Shown here in pieces: positions 16,899 through 24,700 of a DNA stretch of 42,435 nucleotides. Each line of letters starts with the position of its first letter. Position 1 is the stretch's first letter. A program made the translations under genes and the position numbers. The notes beneath the pieces are model-generated. The model had not been told where the DNA came from. It worked only from the letters and a program-made list of their open reading frames with translations, and made no database searches. This DNA comes from an uncultured Muribaculaceae bacterium (GTDB lineage: Bacteria; Bacteroidota; Bacteroidia; Bacteroidales; Muribaculaceae). The DNA is taken from contig CANQQE010000029.1 of assembly GCA_947625935.1 (NCBI GenBank), forward strand, positions 1 through 42,435, in the 5' to 3' direction.

Positions 16899-17112
16899 AT
16901 TCTTTGATATATTCGTCTACCATTTGGATCATGCTATCCACTATCTCAGCAAGCTCAAAAGTCGCGTCAAACATATCACGTACACGCTTTTTCACTGTCG
17001 GATAAATAGGCGAGTCATGAGGAGTCTCAATCTCTATGCAAGTTATGTTTGTTACCATTTGATGCACAAGATACTTTGCCCTGCGTCTAGCCCTTTTTCT
17101 GTCGTATTCCAT
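16885..17112 (-). CDS. Small helical protein, unknown
   Basis: 75 residues with no cysteine pairs; it sits between two cysteine-pair genes. The N-terminus is very basic (MEYDRKRARRRAKY). The C-terminal half is acidic and helical (ATFELAEIVDSMIQMVDEYIKEY). It starts six bases after the upstream stop and overlaps the next start. No family is recognised. Confidence 0.6.
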   Translation of the reverse strand: MEYDRKRARRRAKYLVHQMVTNITCIEIETPHDSPIYPTVKKRVRDMFDATFELAEIVDSMIQMVDEYIKEYVDH

Positions 17113-17118
17113 ATTGAT

Positions 17119-17316
17119 TCAGTGGTTGCACCATCCGCAAAGTTGGCGTATATGTTTTCCTTTGCTGTCTCTAATGAACGTCCATCCCTCTGATGCCGCA
17201 TTGACAAGCATATCGCAAAAGCTTGCGAATTCGTCTCTTTCTGCGACTGTGAAAAAGCGGTGTCCGCACTTGTCGCACGTTAGGCTATACACGATCTTTC
17301 TTTTCTTTTCTATCAT
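17119..17316 (-). CDS. Small cysteine-pair (zinc-ribbon-like) protein E
   Basis: 65 residues. C14-x2-C17 (LTCDKC), W45 (SEGWTFI) and a terminal C60-x2-C63 (LCGWCNH). This is the shortest member; its second pair has two residues between the cysteines instead of three, and the usual C-terminal helix is missing. It overlaps the end of the membrane-protein gene upstream. Confidence 0.65.
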   Translation of the reverse strand: MIEKKRKIVYSLTCDKCGHRFFTVAERDEFASFCDMLVNAASEGWTFIRDSKGKHIRQLCGWCNH

Positions 17317-17482
17317 TGTTTTTTGTTGTTTTTTGCTTGTCCTTGATTGACTTGATATCTAAGTAGTCACGCCAGAAATTCATCCCGCACGCGACTACGG
17401 CGAAAAACAAGAATATACACATGGGCACGATGAGACCAATGGTAAAAAAGATCCATTCAAATGTTGACATCTCAGTTTGCAT
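17285..17482 (-). CDS. Single-span small membrane protein
   Basis: 65 residues. One long hydrophobic segment (WIFFTIGLIVPMCIFLFFAVVACGM, about 10-34) is followed by a strongly basic tail (KDKQKTTKNNDRKEKKDRV), which predicts a cytoplasmic C-terminus. The start at 17482 is supported by AAAGGAGG five bases upstream. No family is recognised; it is not next to the lysis genes. Confidence 0.6.
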   Translation of the reverse strand: MQTEMSTFEWIFFTIGLIVPMCIFLFFAVVACGMNFWRDYLDIKSIKDKQKTTKNNDRKEKKDRV

Positions 17483-17648
17483 CTTTTCCTCCTTTCATCG
17501 TTGCTAAATATTCAAGATCTATCAACACGGAAACTATTTTCAAAAGTTCCAAATCAGCGGCGCATTTATCCGGAGCCATAGCATAGAGATTCCCGATAGC
17601 TTCAATCCCCTCACTTACTAGATTTTTTACTCTGTCTCGATTCTTCAT
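17472..17648 (-). CDS. Small helical protein, unknown
   Basis: 58 residues from the ATG at 17648 (MKNRDRVKNLVSEG), which overlaps the stop of protein F (ATGA). The longer frame to 17711 lies wholly over protein F and is rejected. It is helical and ends MKGGKDAN; these last codons carry the ribosome-binding site of the next gene. Confidence 0.55.
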   Translation of the reverse strand: MKNRDRVKNLVSEGIEAIGNLYAMAPDKCAADLELLKIVSVLIDLEYLATMKGGKDAN

Positions 17649-17887
17649 TTTTCTTCTGCTTCCTTTGCAAACGACGAAAGGCGATATGCATTGTAACACG
17701 CCTCGCAACAAAAATGATGCTCAACGCCATTTATGCTTTTGATTAGCCAAGTAGTCCAATCATCGGCTAGCCTAAGGAGAGTATATCTTGAATTTTCAGA
17801 CCATCCATCATTAAAGCCATCTTGAAATACCTTGTGGCATGTATCGCAAGAGAGCTGGCGGAGTTTAGCTGTTCTTTCTTTAATCAT
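17645..17887 (-). CDS. Small cysteine-pair (zinc-ribbon-like) protein F
   Basis: 80 residues. C14-x2-C17 (LSCDTC), W44 (ADDWTTW) and C60-x3-C64 (FCCEAC), then YNAYRLSSFAKEAEEK. It starts within the last codons of the amber-interrupted relative (ATGATTAA) and is intact. Confidence 0.7.
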   Translation of the reverse strand: MIKERTAKLRQLSCDTCHKVFQDGFNDGWSENSRYTLLRLADDWTTWLIKSINGVEHHFCCEACYNAYRLSSFAKEAEEK

Positions 17888-18107
17888 TGTCCCAGCTTTT
17901 CTTTGCCATTCGAGAGAGATATTTTATCTCGCAGTCAAGGCTGCAAAAGTGCTTGTCCACGAGCCAAGTTTTCTGTCTCTATCCGTCTTTCATTGCTTCC
18001 AGTGCTAGTTTGCTTTCGCTGTCGTAACAAATAGTGAAATCATGGCAGTTGTTGCATATCATCCAATAATATTTATTCCCATCGTCTCTTTCTTCTACTT
18101 CAATCAT
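17880..18107 (-). pseudogene. Cysteine-pair protein G, interrupted by an amber codon
   Basis: Starting at the ATG at 18107, with GGAGG six bases upstream, the frame reads 42 codons with C18-x2-C21 (ICNNC). It meets TAG at 17979-17981 and then continues for 32 sense codons with TWLVDKHFCSLDC (C55-x3-C59 counting the stop as 43) to TAA at 17880. The amber falls where five relatives have Trp, so it is probably one TGG-to-TAG change. Other genes here use TAG as a normal stop, so the code is standard. Both ends keep the operon's overlaps. It is either recently broken or dependent on suppression or a mixed population. Confidence 0.75.
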
Positions 18108-18516
18108 CTCTCCCTCCTTTCCACTCGGTAAGTTTCTCGACCTCTTCGGCAGGCAGCAGAAGAGTCACTTCAGAGCCTTTGACGTACAAGTCGTCAAAGA
18201 GTACTACTTGTCCGTCCACTCCTTCGTCTTTTTCTAACACATATATTTCGTCTCCGATTTTGACGAGGTCATTGTATTTGAATTTCCTCCGTTCCGTGGA
18301 TTTCTCGGGCTCTTTCGTGGATTTCTCGGGCTCTACGTCCCCGGCATAAAAAACAGCAGATGCAACCGTACTGTATCTAGCAGCCTCACCAAGCACGAGC
18401 CGCACCCTCGGAAGCTGCGCAACCACAATATCTTTCTCTACGTTCACGATCTGGACAATATAGGGAACAGTGATCACATCCCCTGCCTTAAGATTTTTCA
18501 ATTCTTCTTTAGTCAT
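18100..18516 (-). CDS. Hypothetical protein, beta-rich
   Basis: 138 residues. Two similar beta-rich halves (AGDVITVPYIVQIVNVEKDIVVAQ and YNDLVKIGDEIYVLEKDEGVDGQVVLFDDLYVKG) look like small barrel domains. They are joined by a linker with the repeated motif EPEKSTKEPEKSTE (about 62-75). The last residues, WKGGRDD, coincide with the ribosome-binding site of the next gene. No family is recognised. Confidence 0.6.
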   Translation of the reverse strand: MTKEELKNLKAGDVITVPYIVQIVNVEKDIVVAQLPRVRLVLGEAARYSTVASAVFYAGDVEPEKSTKEPEKSTERRKFKYNDLVKIGDEIYVLEKDEGVDGQVVLFDDLYVKGSEVTLLLPAEEVEKLTEWKGGRDD

Positions 18517-18667
18517 TGTTTTCTCCTTTCAGGCGCACGCATTGGCATGCGGGTTCTTTGGTGTCGTTGTGTTTGCCAAAAACGGAAGCTATCGTGCATA
18601 AAAGGAGTGTCAATCCGCATATAAATAGCGTAAGGGCTATAATCTTTTTGTCCCAATCTTCAGGCAT
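18509..18667 (-). CDS. Single-span small membrane protein
   Basis: 52 residues from the ATG at 18667 (MPEDWDKK), which follows AAAGGAGG by five bases; the longer frame is rejected on that basis. One membrane segment (IIALTLFICGLTLLLCTIASVFG, about 9-31) precedes a tail with two cysteines (ACQC). The gene overlaps both neighbours. Confidence 0.6.
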   Translation of the reverse strand: MPEDWDKKIIALTLFICGLTLLLCTIASVFGKHNDTKEPACQCVRLKGENND

Positions 18668-18923
18668 TTTGTCCTCCTTTCTCGTTTGTCTCTGAATCCT
18701 TGTCCAGATAGAGAGAAAATCCATTTTCAGTCACTTCGAACCTTGGATTTTTACATTTTGTTAATAACTTAATGATCTCATGAAGATTTGAAACATCCTC
18801 GATAATTGCGTACGCCAGTTTTTTAATCTGATCTGCGTTATCGTCTGTGACTCCACCAATTTTTATTATTTCAAGCACAGATTTAACAATATCATCGCAT
18901 CTCTCCTTTAAACTCTTAACCAT
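18660..18923 (-). CDS. Small helical protein, unknown
   Basis: 87 residues, amphipathic helices (ERCDDIVKSVLEIIKIGG, DQIKKLAYAIIEDVSNLHEIIKLL) then short strands. It is preceded by AAAGGAGGG and starts within the end of the RecE-like gene. It ends EKGGQNA, the same reading of the ribosome-binding site as the KKGGQNG end of the gene before it. No family is recognised. Confidence 0.6.
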   Translation of the reverse strand: MVKSLKERCDDIVKSVLEIIKIGGVTDDNADQIKKLAYAIIEDVSNLHEIIKLLTKCKNPRFEVTENGFSLYLDKDSETNEKGGQNA

Positions 18924-19842
18924 TTTGCCCTCCTTTCTTCAAATCCCATGCGGGCACTTCGTAAGTCATATAGGGCAGCATAGCGTCCCCCCAGTCGTCA
19001 TTTTTCCAGCAAGAGGTATATTCATGGAGAGCCTGATAGTATCTCGCACGGTACATCTCAACGTCGCAAGGATTGATATTCACCCAGCGCATGCGGGTAG
19101 GCTGATCCAGCGAGACGTATAAAAACAGGAACGGTCTATCCTGTTTCAGCACCAGAGAGGATAAATCGGAATAGATAGCCGCTTGGATGCCGTAGCCGTA
19201 TTCTGCCATGTTCCTGTTGATTTCTGCCTTTGAAATGATGGAGCGTGACGTTGTTTTGAGGTCAACGATAGGAGAATTCAACTGTTCACCCCCTATCGCG
19301 TCAAACATGCCTGTGAGAATGACTTTGCATGGCAGTTTTTCGCCGTTCACCTCATCCAGCATAGCCCAGCAGGCGAGCTGCGTATGGTATACGGACAGAT
19401 AATTTTCAATCGCGGTTCTTGCGAGCGTGGCAACGCGCTTGGCATCTTCGTATTCTTTCGGCGTGATAATCGATTTGCCTGCCTCTTCCAGCTCCGCAGC
19501 GCGCGCCTTGCCCGCGTTTGTGCGCCGGTTGATCTCCTCCACGGCATACAAGTTTTCAAAGCATTCAGGCGTCAGCGTGAGGCAGTCGATGAGAGACCCC
19601 TTGCGCAAGGCTTCTGTATCTTTCTTCTCCTCGGAGATAGCGCGCCATCGCGCGCCGTAGGGATCATTCATGAAATCCCACAAGATAGACTTGCTCACGA
19701 CCGGGCACTTAAATTTTTCTTCCAGTTCCTTTTTTGCCGCGTGGTACACATCAGGCTCAACGAATTTATGGTAGCACCCATCTTTTTTGATTTGAGATGA
19801 TACCTCCGCGACAAGCGCTTTTGCTTTATCTTCAGTATTCAT
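18916..19842 (-). CDS. RecE-like PD-(D/E)xK exonuclease
   Basis: 308 residues. The arrangement of a phage RecE/YqaJ-like 5'-3' exonuclease is visible: SKSILWDFMNDPYGARWRA near 50-68, KGSLIDCLTLTPECF (81-95, where the family often has His in place of D86), GMFDA with D181, VDLKTTS with D194 and K196, and YGYGIQAAIYSD with Q220. D181, D194 and K196 would be the metal site, and Q220 the supporting glutamine of motif III. It is shorter than full E. coli RecE and matches its nuclease domain. The RecT gene lies one gene upstream. Together they would resect and anneal DNA ends for recombination or concatemer formation. Confidence 0.8.
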   Translation of the reverse strand: MNTEDKAKALVAEVSSQIKKDGCYHKFVEPDVYHAAKKELEEKFKCPVVSKSILWDFMNDPYGARWRAISEEKKDTEALRKGSLIDCLTLTPECFENLYAVEEINRRTNAGKARAAELEEAGKSIITPKEYEDAKRVATLARTAIENYLSVYHTQLACWAMLDEVNGEKLPCKVILTGMFDAIGGEQLNSPIVDLKTTSRSIISKAEINRNMAEYGYGIQAAIYSDLSSLVLKQDRPFLFLYVSLDQPTRMRWVNINPCDVEMYRARYYQALHEYTSCWKNDDWGDAMLPYMTYEVPAWDLKKGGQNG

Positions 19843-20134
19843 TGTTTTTGGTTGTTTGGTTTGATTTGTTATTTATTTCGAGCCCCAGTCTTTCTTTTTC
19901 CTCTTCCAGTCTGTTTCCTTGATAGTCTGTCAGCGAGTCAAGGATCATGATAACACGGGAAATTTGTTTCAATCCGTGTTCCATCCTCATTTCTCTTTTG
20001 ACATCGTCTTGGAGAGTGTCAATGAAAGCCGCTGTTAAAACTATGTGGGCTTGGAAAAGCGCCTCTGCTATTTCTTTGAAATCATCAAGAGTCAACTCTG
20101 AATCGTTGATCGCTGTCTCAAGATCTTTTTCCAT
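19832..20134 (-). CDS. Hypothetical helical protein between RecT and RecE-like genes
   Basis: 100 residues, acidic N-terminal half (MEKDLETAINDSELTLDDFKEIAEALFQAH), helical throughout, with an Asn/Lys/Gln-rich end (NNKSNQTTKNNEY). It starts three bases after the RecT stop and overlaps the RecE-like start. It could be a small partner of the recombination pair, but no family is recognised. Confidence 0.6.
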   Translation of the reverse strand: MEKDLETAINDSELTLDDFKEIAEALFQAHIVLTAAFIDTLQDDVKREMRMEHGLKQISRVIMILDSLTDYQGNRLEEEKERLGLEINNKSNQTTKNNEY

Positions 20135-20136
20135 AG

Positions 20137-21171
20137 TTATTCAGCAATAAAGACGATACCGCTTTCTTCAAGAGCCTTGCGCGCGTCTGCGTCTGAGCGG
20201 ATAGCCAGAGCAAAGTCTGCAAGTTCCTCACGGCTGCACCCTACTTCTGGATGCGAGAATCCGATAGCCTCCATGACGCGGTAAACTTTGAGCCACCCGG
20301 CGCCACTCTGCTTCATGGACTTTTCAATCCATTTCAAAGCGGATTCCATTTCTTCGATGCCCTCTTTCAAAAGCAACTCTTCATCAGTGGGGGCTTCCTG
20401 CGGCTTTGGCGCATCTTGTACAGGCTTTTTCCGCTTGGTGACGGGCTTTTGGGGCTTATCTTGTTCATCTTGTACAAGATCCTGATCGGGCGTCTCTTCG
20501 GGAACGGTGCTTGCTTTTTCCTGAGCCGGTGCAGGTTTTGCAAGCTTAAGCCCGGATTTCGTGGGGGTGACGTTTCGGATTTCCTGAGACGCGACATCGA
20601 CATCCTCCAGCTCCTCTGCCGTCTGCATGCCCAGCAACTCTTCCGGGACGAATGCGCGAGCAAAGAAAGCGGCTGCACGGTAGCGCATCATCTGCTCCGG
20701 CATGGTTTGCCATTTCTTGTTTGCCGTCCATCCCTCAGCGCGCGCCATCTCCATGGTGATCGGCGTGCCGTAGTCCGGTGCTTTGTCCTCCGGGTCGTCG
20801 GCACGGTGTCCGACAACTTGGATGCCGCCAGTGTAGTCTTTGCCGTTCGCAAAGCGATACTCAATTCTGCGGTACTTCGGGGATCGGTTGAGCAAGGCGA
20901 TAGCCATCTTGCCGCTGATGCCTGCGTTGCCGTGGACAATGACGATATTTTGGCAGACCATCAACGGATCCATCCGGAGGCGTTGAGCCATGTTGAGAGC
21001 AATCATGACGTTTCCTGCGTTGTTCTGGAACGTGGCGGGAAGCAACGTGGATTTGCTCAGGAAATCAGCAAACTTGAACATCTGCTCAAGGTCGCGGAAT
21101 GTGGTAAGCATGCCTCCTCCTTGCGGAGCGTACGAGGCAAGTTCGTTTTGATTTGGGAGTGTGGTACTCAT
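20137..21171 (-). CDS. recT: RecT-family single-strand annealing protein
   Basis: 344 residues. The RecT core is plain at about 28-195: LEQMFKFADFLSKSTLLPATFQNNAGNVMIALNMAQRLRMDPLMVCQNIVIVHGNAGISGKMAIALLNRS, then GKDYTGGIQVVGHR and TPITMEMARAEGWTANKKWQTMPEQMMRYRAAAFFARAFVPEELLGMQTAEE. The C-terminal part (about 215-270) is a Lys/Pro/Gln-rich linker followed by a helical tail, variable in the family. It anneals complementary single strands and normally works with the nearby nuclease and SSB, both present here. Confidence 0.88.
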   Translation of the reverse strand: MSTTLPNQNELASYAPQGGGMLTTFRDLEQMFKFADFLSKSTLLPATFQNNAGNVMIALNMAQRLRMDPLMVCQNIVIVHGNAGISGKMAIALLNRSPKYRRIEYRFANGKDYTGGIQVVGHRADDPEDKAPDYGTPITMEMARAEGWTANKKWQTMPEQMMRYRAAAFFARAFVPEELLGMQTAEELEDVDVASQEIRNVTPTKSGLKLAKPAPAQEKASTVPEETPDQDLVQDEQDKPQKPVTKRKKPVQDAPKPQEAPTDEELLLKEGIEEMESALKWIEKSMKQSGAGWLKVYRVMEAIGFSHPEVGCSREELADFALAIRSDADARKALEESGIVFIAE

Positions 21172-21319
21172 AATTTAGTTTGTTTTTGGGTTAGGAAAGG
21201 GATTTTTCCCTGCTAGGAGCAATGCCCCCGACGTTATTATACTCTCGCAGTTTTCTTCTCACATCTCTAGCATGAGCCGTCCCGGAACCTCCCGGAGCAG
21301 GGAAAAGATTTTCATGGCA
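21172..21319 (-). other. Gap with inverted repeats and a possible -10 box
   Basis: This 148-base gap between the RHH gene and recT has no credible gene (an 18-codon frame is ignored). It holds 11-base inverted arms TTTTCCCTGCT (21204-21214) and AGCAGGGAAAA (21296-21306). Two direct TCCCGGA units lie ten bases apart (21280-21286 and 21290-21296). A minus-strand TATAAT lies at 21236-21241 without a good -35. Confidence 0.4.
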
Positions 21320-21544
21320 TCAATAGTCCTTGGCGGTTTTGCCGAAAAGATAATCAGCTTGCGTGGCGTCCTTTTCAATGGATCGAAGACCATTCAGGAC
21401 AAAAAGCTCAGCGATACTGCGCTTTGACCTGCGGTGATGACGGGCAAGGAGGATGATGCGCGTGTTGAGATCTGCGCTGAGACGGACTGCGATAATGGCA
21501 GGGCGAGGCTTGCGGACTTTAGGCGTTTTCTTTTTGTAAATCAT
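21320..21544 (-). CDS. Ribbon-helix-helix regulator
   Basis: 74 residues. A basic N-terminus (MIYKKKTPKVRKPRP) leads to a short strand (IAVRLSADL) and two helices (NTRIILLARHHRRSKRSIAELFVLNGLRSIEK), the Arc/MetJ plan. Such dimers bind short repeated operators and often repress their own promoter. It is the first gene of the leftward arm, behind a strong promoter and facing the divergent fibre promoter, so it is well placed to control the switch between the two arms. The leader lacks a near Shine-Dalgarno sequence. Confidence 0.7.
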   Translation of the reverse strand: MIYKKKTPKVRKPRPAIIAVRLSADLNTRIILLARHHRRSKRSIAELFVLNGLRSIEKDATQADYLFGKTAKDY

Positions 21545-21579
21545 GGGTGATTTAAGGTTTGTGTTCCTTTGATGACGCC

Positions 21580-21608
21580 ATTATATGAAAGGCTTGCGAC
21601 AAAAGCAA
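21580..21608 (-). promoter_or_regulatory. Sigma-70 promoter of the leftward operon
   Basis: On the minus strand: TTGCTT (21603-21608), 17-bp spacer, TATAAT (21580-21585). The sequence around it (ACTTGCTTTT and TTCATATA) resembles the tube A promoter at 10458-10486. The predicted leader is about 29 bases before the ATG at 21544. Confidence 0.75.
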
Positions 21609-21652
21609 GTAAAAAATATATTTTTTTGAACTTTTTTATTAAACTCTGACGT

Positions 21653-21670
21653 GCAACAGTTTTGTGTTGC
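21653..21670. promoter_or_regulatory. Inverted repeat between divergent promoters (possible operator)
   Basis: GCAACA (21653-21658) and TGTTGC (21665-21670) face each other across six bases. The right arm lies within the shared 20-base late element. The site lies between the two divergent -35 boxes, a natural place for a regulator. Confidence 0.4.
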
Positions 21671-21679
21671 GGACTTGCT
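21660..21679 (+). promoter_or_regulatory. Shared 20-bp late-promoter element, copy 2
   Basis: TTTTGTGTTGCGGACTTGCT, identical to the minus-strand copy at 10482-10501. Its end overlaps the -35 of the fibre promoter by five bases, the same phasing as in the other copy. Confidence 0.65.
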
Positions 21680-21703
21680 AAAGAAAAGGAAAGTGCATAA
21701 AAT
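21675..21703 (+). promoter_or_regulatory. Sigma-70-like promoter of the fibre gene
   Basis: TTGCTA (21675-21680), 17-bp spacer, TAAAAT (21698-21703). The predicted start site is about 21710, which is the A of the fibre ATG, so the mRNA would begin at the start codon. Confidence 0.6.
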
Positions 21704-21709
21704 GAGAGC

Positions 21710-24700
21710 ATGTTAAACTTCCTTGGATTAGAGACAAATTTTTCTGTGGTGGCAGGCATGCAGTGGGTGTGCCAATTTCTTTTTCGCTACGACACGACAG
21801 GGGAACCGGCAAATCTTGATGATCTGACGTTTAAGGGGTCAGTATTTTATCTGGACGGCAACGGGAAAGAGAAAGAGGGGAAGATCGAATTTGCTCGGTC
21901 AGATCTGGATGCTCAGCGAAACGTGATCCGATGCGACATCCCGGCGTTACCGGAAGGACGTTGGCGTTACAGCATCATGGCAACGGATGACGGCGGATCG
22001 AACAGGCGACTTCTGTCGGGCTTTGTAACGGTGCTAGGCAAGATCCCCGATATGAACAACGGGGAATATGCCCAGCGCACATTGATTTTGCGCCTGCCGA
22101 ACGAGACGGGGCGCAAGTTGCAAGCAGAATGGAGTGCCACGACGATTTCTGAATTCTTTGCCAAGCAGAGCAAGCAGAGCGCGGCGGAATCAGCGGCGAG
22201 CGCCAAGCAATCTGAGGCGAGTGCCAAGCGGTCAGAGACGGCAGCGCAGCAATCCGAGGCGAGCGCGAAAGCGTCCGCCGCCAGTGCCGCAGAGGCATTG
22301 AAGAGCCAGCAGGCAGCGAGGCAGAGCGAACTCAACGCGAAAGACAGCGAGAAACAAGCGACATCCAGCGCAACGGCGGCAGCCAAGAGTGCCAAGGATG
22401 CGGCAGCGAGCGCGCAGGTGGCAAGCTCAAAAGCGGATGCCGCCAGTGACTCCGCAGCGCGTGCCAAAGCGAGCGAGACGGCAGCAGCCAAGAGCGAGGA
22501 AAAAGCAGCGGCGAGCCAGAATGCAGCCAAGCAGAGCGAACTTGAAGCCAAGTCTGCGGCGGAGAATGCGAAAGCGCGAGCGCAGGACGCCGCGAACAGT
22601 GCCGACGCGTCAGCCGCCAGTGCGGCGGAGTCTGAGGCGAGCGCGCAGAGGTCGGCAACTAGTGCATCCGAATCAGCGGCGAGTGCGGCGGAATCAGCGG
22701 GAAGTGCGCAGGAGTCAGCCGCCAGCGCAGCAGAATCCGCTCAATATGCCTCAAACTCAGCCGCCAGCGCAGGCGAATCAGCAGGCAGCGCAGAGGAGGC
22801 GAAAAACGCCGCGGCAAATGCAGCGAAAGAAACGGGTGATTATTTGGAAGATCGATTTGAGGAAAAGGCGCAGCGCGCAGAAGCAGCCGCAGGACGCGCT
22901 GCTGAGGAGACAGCGCAAAAGCTGGAAGAAGCTTTTGAGGAAAAGGCGCAGCGCGCAGAAACTGCCGCGCAAAACGCCGCAGCATCAGCGGAACAGGCGG
23001 AAGAAATTGTAGGCTTTGACATCAACGACTACACGCTGAAAGCGGACTTTCAGGCGCATGTTGACGACACCGCGAAGCACCCGACGGACGCGAGAAAAGC
23101 AGAGTGGGACGCAAAAGCTGAACTTTTTGATCTGACGGAAGAAGTTTCTGAGCCTCTACAATCCGACATCACAATTTCGAATAGTGAGGCAGGAAACGGC
23201 GTGGCGAGGTATGTTCAGATAGGAGATAACGATCAATTTCTGCAAGCGCCTATTGAAAATATGGAGGGATCCACTCTCGACGTGTTTGAATTAGTCAGCG
23301 TATCCATCAAGTGCCGCTCAAACGCATTTCAAGGCGTAGGGGGTCAGGAATACTATCTCGGCGTATGGGAGAAAGACGAAACGGATGATCCCGACTCGTT
23401 CCGGCGCATAGGAACGTCCACAAATAAGGTTGAACAGGTTCTTGGCGAGGTGGGTACGTGGACATTCAGCAAGACGGTTATAAACCACAGGCATCTACGC
23501 TTTGCGCTCCTTTCGTCACGTGATGAGACATGGCCTGCCGGGAACTGGCATCTCATGGGCATTACGCTGCTTAACAAAGTAGCTATATTTTCAGACCTAA
23601 CAGGCATTGGCGCCACGAACGGAAAATTCAATACAGATTATGCGCCGCATGTTGTGCTGACATACCGACAACTAATAGACCGATTTTCTAAAAACGAATC
23701 GAAGATAGCAGACGTTGCAAACTCACTCGCTAGGTTTGAAGATCCGCCACTGATTATCGGGCATGAGCAAGATCCGACGAAAGCCAATGGCAGCGTGTGG
23801 ATCTACAAAGAGTCCATGTCTGTTGACGTTGGGGACGGAACGCAATTTCCTGTTGTGATAGGAGGCAACACCACGACCATCAATAATCCGCGCACGCTCA
23901 GCAGCGTGTTTGCAGGGAAGTATCTCACGCTGCATCAGGAAACTGGAGATGCCGATGACGTCGTTATTGGCGGCGGAGGGTCGAATATCTACCACACCAA
24001 CGAGGTTGGCGGGATTCATGTTATCGGCAGCGGGTCGCCAGTAGAAAACACCAAGGGCATGATGGGCGTCACTGTTGTTGGCAAGAACTCCACACTGAAA
24101 GACATCAACGGCGGCGGCGTGTTTATCGGCGGTTATGGAGCAAGACGAGAGAAAGACGCAGGAGCATCATCACAAGATAGAGGCGTCTCCATCTTGGGTG
24201 AATACGGACAGCATAATGGCGGGTACAGAGGGACAGTCATCGGCGGTTATGGGCTTTCGTTCAAGTCAAATGAATATGGAGTAATCATCGGCGGGGAGAA
24301 TTCGCATCAAGACGAAGAAGATATTTTAGATAACTGGGGCGTGCAGATACTCGGTTATAATTCCTCCACAAAAAATAACTGTGCAGGCGTATCGATATTA
24401 GGCTACGGCGGCAATTACTCAAGCACGAAAACAACAAGTGACGGCGTCGTCATCACAGGGCAGTTATCCAATTTCGATTCGCCACGATCCGGCGTTCATA
24501 TCGTCGGGCAAGGTTCAACTATTACAGACCCTCAAACAGGAGTTGATGTTTCTTCCAGACACGGCGGAGTCTTGATCGCCGGGCGAAACGTGACGCATCA
24601 TGCAACGAATAATTATAGCGTTCTCTACGGATTGAACCTGTATGGTGATCATCCGCATTTCCACGGGCAGACGTACACGACGGAGACAAACGACGAACTG

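Noticed and set aside
20251-21216. A 321-codon plus-strand frame opposite recT
   Set aside because: recT is certain; the frame is a product of its codon use.
21257-21313. An 18-codon minus-strand frame (MKIFSLLREVPGRLMLEM)
   Set aside because: Too short, with no ribosome-binding site.
21967-23012. Long Arg-, Leu- and Ala-rich frames on both strands in the fibre shaft region
   Set aside because: They follow from the repeated GCN/AGC codons of the coiled coil.
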